Shown piece by piece: positions 11,060 to 21,755 of a stretch of 64,000 bases of DNA. The stretch covers positions 9,954-73,953 of the forward strand of contig JAHLWZ010000179.1 of assembly GCA_020536535.1 (NCBI GenBank). The letters are read 5' to 3'. Position numbers and translations under genes: made by a program. The stretch comes from Pelomyxa schiedti. Lineage: Eukaryota > Evosea > Pelobiontida > Pelomyxidae. Below the pieces are notes generated by a model, which made no database searches, was not told where the DNA came from, and worked only from the letters and a program-made list of their open reading frames with translations. The stretch's first letter is position 1, and each line of letters starts with the position of its first letter.

Positions 11060-11972
11060 GACCTTGTTGCTAGGTTTCTTTTATTTCGTGAGTTTTGGTT
11101 TTGAAACGGTTTTCCGTTTTTCGGTTTTTTTTTGAAAAGCTGTTTTTTTTTGTGGGTTTCTATTCTAATCCGTGGAGAGCCAGTCGTCCCTCTGTTTGTT
11201 AAAATACATGTATACAGCGAAGGCTATAAACTGAACAAGGACTCCACCACAGATCCACAAAACGGCTTCCCATTGCATCTGTTCTTATTAGTAGGGTACG
11301 AGGACAAAGGGAGCTCAACCTTGTCAAATTGAAGAAGAAATGCAATGGAGCCTTGGGAGGTGTTAGACCACTGAGGAAATACCTCGTCACAAACCAATCG
11401 CAATGGTTATAAAAGTACTGGAAATGAAAATGGCCCAGTCATCAACCTTCCTGATAGATTGTTTTTGTGTGTTGGCACATAGCACGGCCTGCAAACCTGG
11501 ATACACCCTTGATTGCAACACAAGTGGGCGGTATTGCTAGAAGCAGTTCAGCCACTGTCGTTTGCCCAAATTAGTAAAGGAATGTAAGGTCGACAGTACA
11601 AGGAATTAAAGGCCATGCAGATTTGTCAGGAACAATGCAGGAAAGAATGTAAAAGGTGACGCCCAACACAAGCAACGATGCACAACCAAGCAAACTAGGT
11701 TACGGTCAACGTTCCAATCGAAATGGTCAATAAAAGAAAGTGGAGCGTAAGTCTACTAACACTGCTCTAAGTCAGCAAAACAAAATGAAGTCAGTTATTA
11801 GCGCACACCTAGTAGCCACTTGACAGTACTGGCCATGGCTGTTGCAGATCGGTTTTATTTAAAAAAAATGGTGGCAAGGCACCTGAGGCAAGTCGTTAGT
11901 TCAACTCTCCGGCAGATGATGTCTTTTTTTTGCAAATTGGGGATTATTTTTTCCCTTTCCTGCCAAGACACA
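11060..11972. other. long intergenic region
   Basis: About 900 bp between the CRIB gene and the RING-H2 gene. Apart from the tiny membrane-protein candidate at 11165-11278, nothing recognisable. The open frame that precedes the RING gene's ATG is probably 5' untranslated sequence. Confidence 0.4.
11165..11278 (-). CDS. candidate 37-residue single-pass membrane peptide
   Basis: ATG at 11278 to TAG at 11165. Residues 6-27 (VLWICGGVLVQFIAFAVYMYF) form one hydrophobic helix followed by NKQRDDW. An AG splice acceptor sits immediately before the ATG, so this may be the last exon of a slightly larger minus-strand gene. No homology is recognised, and chance cannot be excluded. Confidence 0.22.
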   Translation of the reverse strand: MQWEAVLWICGGVLVQFIAFAVYMYFNKQRDDWLSTD

Positions 11973-13619
11973 ATGACAGAGGCCGGACGTAAAAGAGAGC
12001 CGTCGTCAACACCGACACGTGAAGATGACAGATCTCTCTCGACAAGTCCCAAGAGAAGACGCACTTGCTCAGATGTGTCGAATACGGTTTCCGCGGTACC
12101 AACGACTAGCACTACTTCTACAACGTCCAGTACGAGCAGGGCTATGTGTGCAACAAACTCATCGCGTTGGGACAGTAACACTCGTACAAGCAGCGCCGAA
12201 CCGGGCGAAAAGTTGCCTGCGGTGTCTCACCAAATGCAATTGCGGCCGCGTCGTGTACTCCCAATGTCTTTGAGAATGCAGGCTAAATATGACGTGAGTG
12301 ATTCCGACACAGACGAACAGAGAAAGAGTAGCGACATACAAAAGGAAGACGAGAAGGCAGTGGTGGACTCTGACAGTGGAGGTGAAGTTCTGGAGAAGAG
12401 TGATAAAATTAAGTTCACCTTTCGCAATGGGGGGAAAACGATGCGCCGCGGGATGAGCCCAACCAAAATTTCTGAGTTGCGTTCCGGGTATCTAACACCA
12501 GTAACTACACCCGTCAATTCCTCTCAGATAAAAGTACCTCTCGACTCTGATGTTGAAGAAGTCCCTCTTCCACGCACAGTGAGACCCACCATCATTGACT
12601 TGGATGGTGAATCTAGTGACACCAGCACAAATTTATCTGAGGAAAAACCGGAAAAACCACCAGCCTCTGCTTCACGCTCAACTTGGGTTCGTAATACTGG
12701 CAGCCCTTCGACATTGAGTGAAAGGGAACTACAAGTACTAAGAGACGAAGAGTACGCCAAACAACTTGCACGCGAACAAGAAGAAGCAGCAGCATCTATT
12801 TTCATTCAAAGTATTGCCCACCACACACCGCCATTCGTGGAAGACCGTTCTCACACTTCTTCTTCCCACACTTCCCCTTCTCATACGTCCCATTCACACA
12901 TGTATCCTTCCAACACACCTCCTTCGCGCACTTCGCCTTCGCACACGTCTCATTTCCACACTTCTCCCCACACCTCAACCAACACCTCAACCCACACCTC
13001 AACCCACACAACTTCCAGTCGTCCATACAGACCCCCCGTGGACACGAAATTTCACCACAGACCCACTGTTGAATTTCACCATAGTCCTAGCACAAGAAAG
13101 CCACTCGCACATTCTGTGCACGTACCAGCCGCACATTCTGTGCACGTACCACCAGCTGAAGCGTCATCGAAAAAATCACCTCGACTCCCAAGAAATATTT
13201 CCGACTTGCAACACAGGTTCCCTCTTCTTCGACAGTCTTATTTGCTCTTAAAACCTCAAGAGAGCTATCAAGTGAGGACTATGAAACTCTCCTGAAGCTT
13301 GATGAAAAAATCCCTAACAGAAAAGGAGCCCGTAAAGATGAAATAGCCTCTCTGGAGCTCATCAAAGCACAGGTAGTTCCATCTGCATGTGGGTAACTAG
13401 CGTTGTGATTGTGCCTTCAGGCGGGTTCTGACACAGAATGTTCTATCTGCCTCGACAACATACAATCGGGACAAATGACCCGCGTTCTTCCATGTGAACA
13501 TACCTTTCACCAGAAGGTACAACACTTATGTGCGAGTACTCGCAACTAACTCAATGCAGTGTATTGACAAATGGCTCATGCAAAACAGAACGTGTCCCGT
13601 TTGCAAGTCATCAATCTAA
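11973..13619 (+). CDS. RING-H2 E3 ubiquitin ligase
   Basis: Long disordered N-terminus (Ser/Thr/acidic, basic PKRRR near residue 28, His/Ser/Thr repeats around residues 290-350), then a C-terminal RING-H2. The finger is split over exons 13421-13516 and 13560-13619. It reads TECSICLDNIQSGQM...LPCEHTFHQKCIDKWL...TCPVCKSSI, with all eight ligands in C3H2C3 order, so it should recruit an E2. Exon 13217-13372 precedes it. The junction between the first exon (ending near 13145) and this exon is uncertain, because two acceptors fit. A helix RDEEYAKQLAREQEEA around residue 260 may be a ubiquitin- or partner-binding element. The substrate is unknown. Confidence 0.78.
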
Positions 13620-13962
13620 AGATAAAGAAAAGTTTTTTTTGTGCCTTTCGTTGGAGATTTGGAATTGCAGTTGCAGATCGCCAACATGGACCGTCAGTAC
13701 CGCCACACTTTTTTTTTTCTGTCCCCTGGTTTTTTCTCCTCGTGGTGATTGACGGTTAATGGCGTAGGTGGCGGGACAGCGACCCCAAGCGGCAACCAAC
13801 AAATTGTGGGACAACCGACCAATGTCAACCCTCCCCCTTTGAGTGACAACAGAAACAAGCAGTTTGGTGCACCACACTCTCTTCTTTTTTTTTCTTTCCA
13901 TTGTGTTTTGTTCTTCCCCTTTTTCTAAATCAAGCACAGAAGACAAAACAGGCAATCCGATC

Positions 13963-16563
13963 ATGTATACTAGTACCACACAACAAACGCAATTACTACT
14001 ACAATCTCAACAACAGCAGGCACAGCAACAACAACAATCACGGCGCCCCCCGATACCAAGCGCCGCTATGGTGCAAATGCAACAACTAACGGCGCATCAG
14101 GCACAACCCCAACAGCAACTACAGGCACAGCAGTTACAACCACAACACCAACAGCTTCTGCAACAACAGCAGCAACTCATGCTGCAGCAACAGCAACAGC
14201 ATCAGCAACTTATACAACTGCAGATGCAGCAACATCAACAGCAACCGCAGAAATTTATGCAACAACAGTTTCAGCAACCCCTTCAACAAGCACAACAGCA
14301 TCCTGGCCAAATGCAAGCAAGTATGCAACAAAGAGTGCTTCAACGTGGACAGCCCCAACAATTTTTGAATCCTAATCAAGTTAACCAGATACCTAATTCA
14401 CCATCGAGTATAACACCAAACATGAATGCAGTCCCCTCACACCAACAAAATTCAGCAGTTCCCCAGTCTCATTTTCCTGCTCAAGGACAGTTGCACGCAA
14501 TGTCACTGCAGCAGCCTCCGCAGAATTCGCAACAACAAATTCCTCTGCAGCTTCAGGCACAACCACAACCCCAAGCGCACATGCCTCCAGTTCAATTACC
14601 AACCAGTGTCAATCTTCCCCTGCAGAATTCCTTTACACCCCCTCCACAACACCAACAACAGGCACTGCCCCAGTCGAAACTAATGAACCCATACGCGGCC
14701 CCGGGATCCGTTGTTCCCGAGTCAGAATTGGCACTGCAACCACTGCGCTCTTTCACTAAGCCAAAATGGTACAAACCACTATCAGCAGATGAGTGCGAAA
14801 AAAGAGCATTTCCAGATCTCTTTTTGGCTCCACAAAATTCGTTAAGTCGATATGTGGTATACATTAGAAATGCATTACTTTTAAACTCATTCCCTCCCAG
14901 AAGATACGGGAACTCATTCTTACATGGTACAAGTACACCCAACAGATCACTTACACAAACTGTCGCCGGTCCCTCGTCAGCAAGGGGATAACTGAAGACG
15001 CATGTTTGATTCTAAGAATTTACAACTTCTTGGTCCATCATCACTTCTTTGAAATGTATTTTTATTGTCATAGAACTTCCTTTCTCCTATTTACTTTATC
15101 CAGAGCCTCAGCCAGCCCAAGTTCGGCGAATAATGACAGTTCGTTACGAGACGCTGTGACTACGGCCGCAAGAGTTCCTTCGTCAGATTCTTCCAACATG
15201 AATACCGGCTCGAACCTGGATCTTCACAACACCATGCCAATTAAGCCTAAATTGTCACAAGTATAGCCGCAACTAACTTTCTAGGACTGACAATTTTGTA
15301 GAGGCTATGTGAAAAGTGTGGTGCAGATTGCAGTAAACTCACTAAAAATGGATCGATGTTGTGTGATGACTGTGTAGCGCTGGGTGCTGATGGCACGGAT
15401 CTCAAAAACTCCCTTCCAGAGAATTTGATGGCAGATGCAACAACCAGCAACACTCCACATTCGGAGCCCCCATGGACAGAGGAAGAAACCTTCAGGTTAC
15501 TTGAAGGGCTGGAGATTTACAACATGGATTGGGATAAAATTGCAAAATACGTGCAGACTAGGACAAAACATCAGTGTGTGGAACACTTGATTCAAATGCC
15601 AATAGAAGATCCATATCTTGAAGATAACATCAGCGTTAATACAAACAAAGGTTTTCTATTTTCATTGAGATACTGTTTCTCAAATTGTCAAGGAACTGTT
15701 CCTGGAACTTTTGCTAGTTCTCCCAACCCAGTCATGACCTTAGTTTCCTTTCTTGCCGCCACAGTATCCCCCGCCGTTGCCGCAGCTGCCGCCACTGCAG
15801 CAAGAAATGCTATTCTGGCAGAAAATTCTCGTACTGATACCGAGCTGCCTTCCACACCAAGTGACAGTCTTGGTTTGCTTTTACTCATCAAGGTGAATTC
15901 TAACAGTTACAGACTCTATTTCGCATGAAGAGTGTCAAACTGCTTCAGCAGCTGCCCTTGCCTGTGCCGCCGAAAAAGCTTCTGTGAGTCTAATCAGTTT
16001 TGTTTCTCCCTCTTACTGGCTCAGGAACTTGTAAAAAGTGAGGACAGAAAAATTCAGAGTTGCGTAATGGAAGTGATTGAGGAACAGATGCACCGTCTCG
16101 AACTAAAACTGAACCATTTCCTGGAGCTGGAAAGCAACTTAGAATCTGAATGGATGAAGGTAGCTACATTTCCCATATATACAAGCTTGTTTACAAGGAA
16201 TACTAGCTCCAGCAACTCCAAAAACAGCTTCAGCAGCAAATCATCTATCAGCAACAAATCACCCATCAACGAATAGACATGAGCCGGCAAGCACCTCAAC
16301 TACACCAAATGCAATCACCAGCCAATTACCAGTCATTCCCGCAAGGAATTCCGTCACAACCAGTGAATCACCCCCACCAGCCCACACCTACCCTGCATCA
16401 ACAAGTAATGCCTACACAGGCAACACAATTTCCTACCACTCTAGGGCAGCCTATGTTCCAGCAACTGGCGATACAACAAGCACAACAACAAATTTTGTCA
16501 CCACAAGCACTCCCTACTCTACAGCCTGGCCAACAAATTCCGCAGCAGAGACTGGACATATGA
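13963..16563 (+). CDS. SWI3/SMARCC-type chromatin-remodelling subunit (SWIRM, ZZ-like, SANT)
   Basis: Core subunit of SWI/SNF-class remodellers. Eight exons close in phase: 13963-14856, 14901-15055, 15104-15260, 15302-15650, 15693-15872, 15907-15983, 16025-16159, 16207-16563 (about 767 residues). After a Gln-rich N-terminus comes the SWIRM domain (KPLSADECEKRAFPDLF, IRELILTWYKYTQ, TNCRRSLVSKGITEDACLIL). A zinc finger follows (LCEKCGADCSKLT...LCDDCV), then a SANT domain (WTEEETFRLLEGLEIYNMDW ending IEDPYLED). The SMARCC-specific region (NPVMTLVSFLAATVSP) and coiled coil (ERK-like EDRKIQSCVMEVIEEQMHRL) come next, then a second Gln-rich tail. The order is that of Swi3/Rsc8/BAF155. A 5' non-coding or short coding exon before 13963 is possible. 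Confidence 0.92.
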
Positions 16564-16631
16564 CCTAGTCCAATTTTGAAAAAAAAAGATGTAGCAAAAA
16601 TACATTTTTTTATAAGTTTGTGCTACACTGT

Positions 16632-18933
16632 TCAGGAAAGGAACGCCACCAGACCCCCAGTAATGAGGGTATGTTGCCAATCCTTGATGGCTTTCTTGAA
16701 TGAAGTGACACCAATGTTCAGTAATTCACGGAGAGATGCTCTTGCATCGGCTTCTGTTTTCGTAAGATAGAAAGCGTCATGCAAACAGAGATTGATAGCG
16801 TTTTCATCTAACATCTGAGGCGATTGTTGGTGGGGCTGTGTGTCGTCTTGTGGGAGATAATACCTTGTCAAAAAGTAGGCAGCACAGGTACGTGATTAAA
16901 CTACTACAACGTCGTAGAATTGTGAAGGCCTCTTCACATAAACCAAGAAACCTGGAGGTGTGAGATGTTTTTTTTTTTTTGCCTATGTTAGAAAATACCT
17001 CTCCCAAGCACCTGCGGTCTCAAGTTTTTCCCGCAACTCAACCGGGAATGCAAACCTATTGGCATCTATCCACGGTTTTGTGTTGAAGATGTATCTGATG
17101 TAAGTCAAGAGGAAGGAAAGAAAGAAACTTATTACTTACCCAAAATCAATGTGGAAGAAGGTACTTGTGGTATTTACAAACATCATATTATCTTGGTGTC
17201 TATCTCTCACACCTAAAATATAGCTGTAATGTGTAAGAAAAACCAGAATTTCTAATTCGAAGGGGAAGATACGCGGCAACATATCCTCCAGTTGCTGAAG
17301 AAAGAAGCTCATCGATTTGTGTCTGGCTGCGTGGATCAATGGAATGCCAGTTGAACTTGGTGAGTGGAACAGCATTTTCCACAAACTCGATGGCACCAAT
17401 TGTCTCATTCATTGGTGTGACAATATAGGTAAAGGCACGAGGTTTAAGTTGCATGGAGCTTGATTCCCATATTACATTAAATATCCCGAACATTACTTGC
17501 ACCTGCACGAATTAGTCACTATAAGTCTCAAGTCAGTACGTTTTACCATCATATCCACTCGTAGGTCATCCCCCTTTTTAAGAATAAATCGTTTTGGGGG
17601 AGCACCATTGAATTTAATCTCCATTAAACTGGGCCGCGCATGTGAATTGAACACTTTCACAACTGTTTGTCGGTTAGTGAAGATAGTGACCTAGGGTGAA
17701 ACCTTCAATTTGAGTGACTTGAGTGCTTTGCCCAAAAAGAGGGTCGTACTTCACACCGTGCCATAATTGTTGGTTTGGGGGAGGTTGTGCCTGAGGTTGT
17801 TGTGGCCGGGCTGGCTGTGGTGGAGTGGGATTGGACTTTGGTACATGGAGAACATGAGCTTGAAGCTGTTGCTGCAACTGCTGTTGCTGAAGTTGCAAAG
17901 GCTGAGCATTTGTTTGCCGAGGAACTAATATCTGTGGTGGCAGAGGCTGCGGTGGCAACGGCTGAGGTGGGACCTGTGTGGTAATGGCAGGAAGGGAAGG
18001 AGGAGGGGGACGAAGTTGTGGCGTGTGAGGTGGACTCCCTGGAGACGGGGGAACTTGGGGAAATGCGGAATTTTGAATCTGTTGTAAGTGTTGTGACCAC
18101 ATGTCCTGCCTGAAAGAGTTGATGAAGTGAACAGAAGGCGCGGTTGTGTTTGTGTTGGTGTTGGCGGGATCCAAGGGAGTCTGTGGAGGAGATGGTAGTA
18201 CGGTGTTCGATACAAACGCGGAAGAGTCAAAGTGAGAGCAAGCAGCTTCCATGCTCGAGAAAAAGTCATCAGGAGCCGATTTCACACTCAGTGGTTGGTC
18301 CTGCCCGGTCTTTTTCCTGGAACCAGAGGACTTGGCACCACAACTGCACGCGCAATTGCACCTGCAGCAGCTGCACCCACAATTGCAAGAACAACACCGC
18401 AGCGGCGACCTACACACAACGGGTGGGCGAGGAGGCTGCGGAGGCTGGGGCAGCAGCCCCGCCGCCTCTGGCGACAAAAACCCACACTTGAACATCCAGA
18501 AGGCAAAATGAGCCAGGCACGGCAACGGGGCTGTAAATGTCGTGGCAGAGGTGCCGCCGCCCCGCTCCCCAGTCTCGCACGGCGACGAGGAGGAAGAAGA
18601 CAGGAAGGGCGAGGAGGCGAGCAGGGGGGAGCGCCACACGGCCCGGCAGATCTGGGAGTCCCACTCGGAGCGGACGCAGGGGAGCTGGGAGTGCTGGGCC
18701 AGGCGCGCGACGATGGGCAGCAGAAGCTTTACGTGCTCGACACAGCAGGGGGAGCCGAATGCCAGGTCGCAGGTCGCCGCGGCGTCGGCGGCGTCCAAGG
18801 ACCCTGGGGAAAGCGCCACGATGCACTGCAGCACACGCAGCACCCCCTGCGCGTGGTGCCGCCGCCGCTGCTGGCGTTCCCTGAATAGGCTTATGGTACT
18901 CTCCGCGGGCGTCATTGTGGCACCGCAACTCAT
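16632..18933 (-). CDS. phosphoinositide 3-kinase-like catalytic protein
   Basis: Lipid kinase with a PI3_PI4-kinase domain. Seven exons close in phase: 17691-18933, 17547-17653, 17273-17502, 17140-17223, 16999-17094, 16864-16951, 16632-16814 (676 residues). The catalytic part shows the ATP lysine in FILKKGDDLRVDMM, the catalytic loop GYVAAYILGVRDRHQDN, the Mg loop FHIDFG and the C-lobe helix AFTILRRCSSLITYLCCLLF plus FYLTKTEADARASL. These fit class I/III PI3Ks better than PI4Ks. The usual Q in GDDLRQD is V. The first 410 residues are Pro/Gln-rich with a Cys cluster (CCSCNCGCSCCRCNC) and show no Ras-binding, C2 or helical domain. A longer open frame across the exon at 17273 is a shadow of the spliced frame. 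Confidence 0.88.
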
Positions 18934-19003
18934 CGATCCCGGTTACAATTCTCGAAAGGTATGCCCGTCAATCAAACTTTAGTTCAAGAAGGGCATTTTA
19001 GAA

Positions 19004-20186
19004 TCAAATTAAGAGTGCAAGATTGCCACAGATGTCAAAAAGCACAAAGACCAACAGAAGAAGAATGTCTCGGGTCAGGCCCAGATTACCAATTTGTTGG
19101 AGAAGTTCTGTCTGTGTTGCTTGGAGCATTGTTGTGGTCTTTCCCAAATCTGTTTGTGCTGACTGGAGTGTGGCTTTGGTATTTCCCAAGACTCAGCCCT
19201 GGGAAATACCAAAGCCACTCTCCAGTCAACACAAAGAGATTTGGGAAAGACTCAAGCAACTCTCCAATCAACACAGACAGAACCAGGAGTGGGGATGGTC
19301 TAGCAATGCCAAAGACTGCAGTAATTCCAGCTTGTGCAACAATGCGAAGTTCCTTTCTACTGCTACATAAACTTCACTGTCGTCAGAGCTGACGGAGCCT
19401 CCTTCGTGTAGTTGGAGAGTCTGTCGCCACACAAAATCTTCAGGAAAGCTAAGCCAGTGAAAAATAAAACACAGAGACTGGATATCGCAGGCTGGGTCTC
19501 GGAGTAATCCAAGATGCTGGAATACTGAGGCCCATGTAGAGTTGCCTCGGAACGATGTAGGGTGTGTGAGGTTGCGGTTTGTGGGGTCCACTCCTTGGGT
19601 GGAACTACTTAGGTTTTCAGCAAGGTCGAAATCCACTATTTTACAGGCAATGAAGTATCGACTGGCACGAAGATGTGTTGTGGCTTTAAATCCAGAATGA
19701 GAATGCCTGAGCGATTGAGTGCCGATACGGCAGCAACTACACGTGATGAGCAGCTAGGATCAGTCACATTTCACTGCTTAGACAGGTATCACCAACGCTC
19801 TGCACTAGGAGCATTTTGCGTGATGATGAGGAGTCGAGGAACTGACCAATAATGACGCATGAGGAAATATGCTGGGCAGCCTCCCGTGATGCCATAGCCA
19901 CCTTGTACGCGTCTTGCTCCCTTGAACACCACTCCTTGACAAAAAACTTTGATGAAGAACCGTCTATCGTGTTAGACGAACTCTGGGCATTAATACTCGA
20001 ATCTGAGAATGGTAGCGTCGCGTCACATCTAGTCACTTTGGTAACGTTGTAAACCCCGCAAAACCTGTGGCCACTAGACGGGCCTTTAGAGTCGCGCAGC
20101 AGATGCAATGTGTCCCCCTTAAGAATCGGTGTCGGGTGCGCCCACGGGTTGAGGATCGTTTCCTGCACTGAGAAAGGCCTTGTCAT
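19004..20186 (-). CDS. divergent protein-kinase-like protein with coiled coil and C-terminal TM, frame disrupted
   Basis: From ATG 20186 the frame reads a kinase-like N-lobe (CGVYNVTKV, SKFFVKEWC, MLLVQSVGDT), then after a frame change the catalytic loop NRSGILILDLKPQHIFV. A second frame change leads to IVDFDLAENLSS (DFD in place of DFG) and a C-lobe (FRGNSTWASVFQHLG, RDPACDIQSLCFIFHWLSFP). It is CK1-like in places. No GT-AG intron restores either frame, but one missing A at each site would. Downstream, a coiled coil (TLQSAQTDLGKTTTMLQATQ) ends in a hydrophobic segment (ILLLLVFVLFDICGNLALLI) at the stop, like a tail anchor. How kinase and coil connect is obscured by the inverted repeat. It could be a pseudogene or carry sequence errors. 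Confidence 0.5.
19105..19283. repeat. imperfect 84-bp inverted repeat (hairpin) in coding sequence
   Basis: Arms 19105-19188 and 19200-19283 are reverse complements at about 74 of 84 positions by eye, around an 11-nt centre. The minus strand of the left arm encodes the coil repeats LGNTKATLQSAQTDLGKTTT. The plus strand of the right arm encodes almost the same peptide, LGNTKATLQSTQRDLGKTQA. The element is therefore an inverted duplication of a coiled-coil-coding segment. Confidence 0.85.
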
Positions 20187-20250
20187 GCTGTGACTTCGTC
20201 TTTTTTTTTTTTTTTTTTTGATTATTACTAATGCCAAATGTCAACCTCAA

Positions 20251-21414
20251 TTACATGTAATGAGTATCAGGATCTGATGATTGAGTGAGGTTTTGAATCA
20301 CCCACGAAAACACAAGGAGACATATCGGTAACCACTGTGCTCCAGGCAGGGGCCGCTGTTGGACCCCAGATGGCACTTGCGGGGTTGCAGTGTCTCTTTG
20401 GCCGTTGTCATCGAGCCTATTGGAGCGAGTGTACTTGGTTCTTGTGGCTGACAATGTTGGTGCGCTTCGTTTTGTCCACTCAATCATTTCAGCTTCGTTG
20501 ACGGGACTGGATGTTCCGGGCTGTTTGTGAAAGTGCAGAAATAGAGCACTGCAGGAGAGGGCCAGCAGCCCAGTCAGTCCCACAATAACATGGGCTATCA
20601 GGGGCAGATTGCCGCTTTGCCCAAACCGAACTTCCATCACCCTCGAGGTGAAAACAGTGCAACAGTAGGAGAAGATAGCGACGCTGGACGTCAAAATCGT
20701 GCCCGTGGAATGTGACAACACAGTAATAACCAGTGCCACAACAAACTCCGTAGCTGTGGCTACAGGCGCAGCGCACAGAGCAAGCGAGTAGAAAGCCGAG
20801 ATAGTAGTTACTGCAGCAACCGCACCAAATCGGCTATAATACACGTGATAGCAGTATCCTCTGAACACCACCTCCATCAGAAACACCCTCGCCCCAATAC
20901 TAGCCGGAATTATTGCCGCGCTCAGCACGAAGAAGTACAAAACCCTCAGCGGCGACGCACCAGCCCCCCCATCCTCACTCTCCCCAGCCTCCTCCTCAGA
21001 CAAGAAAATAGCCACCCCAGCACCCACGACTAGGCCCAGGGCCACACCCAACACAACCGATGCAGCCATGTGCCCGGCGCCGGGCCACCGCAGCCTCAGC
21101 ACTCGGTGGTAGTCCCCGCACCTGTCAGATAGGGCGAAGCAGACGCACAGGGACCCCACGGAGAAGCACGCGGCCGTCTCGCCCACCACGGCGAGGCAGG
21201 ACCAGCCCAGCCACGCTCCCGCCCACCACGACGCGACCGTGGCGGCGGGCAAGATCCCCACTAGCAGGTTGGCGCGGCCGACACCCCCGCACCTGCCAGC
21301 ACCCCCCGCCTCGGCCGTGTCTCGCAACCAACCACTCCTCTCATTGTCACTGACGACGTCGTCTGTATCTCGCTCAGTTATTGAAGCGGCTGCCGCAAAC
21401 GATCCGTCTTCCAT
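20251..21414 (-). CDS. polytopic membrane protein, CPBP/CAAX-protease-like with degenerate active site
   Basis: A single exon of 387 residues with about eight hydrophobic segments. The segment FLMEVVFRGYCYHVYYSRFG resembles motif 1 of CPBP intramembrane metalloproteases (EExxxRG), but the first Glu is Met. The second motif (FxxxH) appears as FYSLA, lacking His, and a later H (IAHVIVGL) lacks the expected Asn/Asp. If it belongs to the family it is probably not catalytic. The N-terminal half has clearly higher GC than the C-terminal half. The start ATG at 21414 abuts the duplicated sequence beside the assembly gap, so its upstream region is uncertain. Confidence 0.58.
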   Translation of the reverse strand: MEDGSFAAAASITERDTDDVVSDNERSGWLRDTAEAGGAGRCGGVGRANLLVGILPAATVASWWAGAWLGWSCLAVVGETAACFSVGSLCVCFALSDRCGDYHRVLRLRWPGAGHMAASVVLGVALGLVVGAGVAIFLSEEEAGESEDGGAGASPLRVLYFFVLSAAIIPASIGARVFLMEVVFRGYCYHVYYSRFGAVAAVTTISAFYSLALCAAPVATATEFVVALVITVLSHSTGTILTSSVAIFSYCCTVFTSRVMEVRFGQSGNLPLIAHVIVGLTGLLALSCSALFLHFHKQPGTSSPVNEAEMIEWTKRSAPTLSATRTKYTRSNRLDDNGQRDTATPQVPSGVQQRPLPGAQWLPICLLVFSWVIQNLTQSSDPDTHYM

Positions 21415-21534
21415 TTTTTTTTGATTCGGAGCTTTTGCTTGTTGAACTGCAAGAACTTTTTTTATTTTACTTTTTCTGATATTCCCGGCGGGGGAAGAGG
21501 GATAGAGTGCTAGTGCTGTTTGCTGGGATTTTGT
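21414..21534. repeat. left copy of a 121-bp direct duplication flanking the gap
   Basis: This 121-bp segment, from a run of nine T to ...GGGATTTTGT, is repeated without visible difference at 21635-21755. The copies sit exactly at the two edges of the N run, as expected when overlapping contig ends were not merged. Confidence 0.9.
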
Positions 21535-21634
21535 NNNNNNNNNNNNNNNNNNNNNNNNNNNNNNNNNNNNNNNNNNNNNNNNNNNNNNNNNNNNNNNNNN
21601 NNNNNNNNNNNNNNNNNNNNNNNNNNNNNNNNNN
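21535..21634. other. assembly gap of exactly 100 N
   Basis: One hundred N, the conventional placeholder for a gap of unknown length. Because its flanks are duplicate copies, the true gap length is probably negative (an overlap). Confidence 0.98.
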
Positions 21635-21755
21635 TTTTTTTTTGATTCGGAGCTTTTGCTTGTTGAACTGCAAGAACTTTTTTTATTTTACTTTTTCTGA
21701 TATTCCCGGCGGGGGAAGAGGGATAGAGTGCTAGTGCTGTTTGCTGGGATTTTGT
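21635..21755. repeat. right copy of the 121-bp duplication
   Basis: Same sequence as 21414-21534. Its last 25 bp hold the final codons and stop of the WS/DGAT gene, so the left copy is a redundant fragment of that 3' end. Collapsing the copies puts the acyltransferase stop about 96 bp from the start of the CPBP-like gene. Confidence 0.9.

Noticed and set aside
17136-17408. Alternative frame giving ...FPFELEILVFLTHYSYILGVRDRH in the PI3K
   Set aside because: A 49-nt intron (17224-17272) joins SSATGGYVAA to YILGVRDRH, which matches the PI3K consensus far better.
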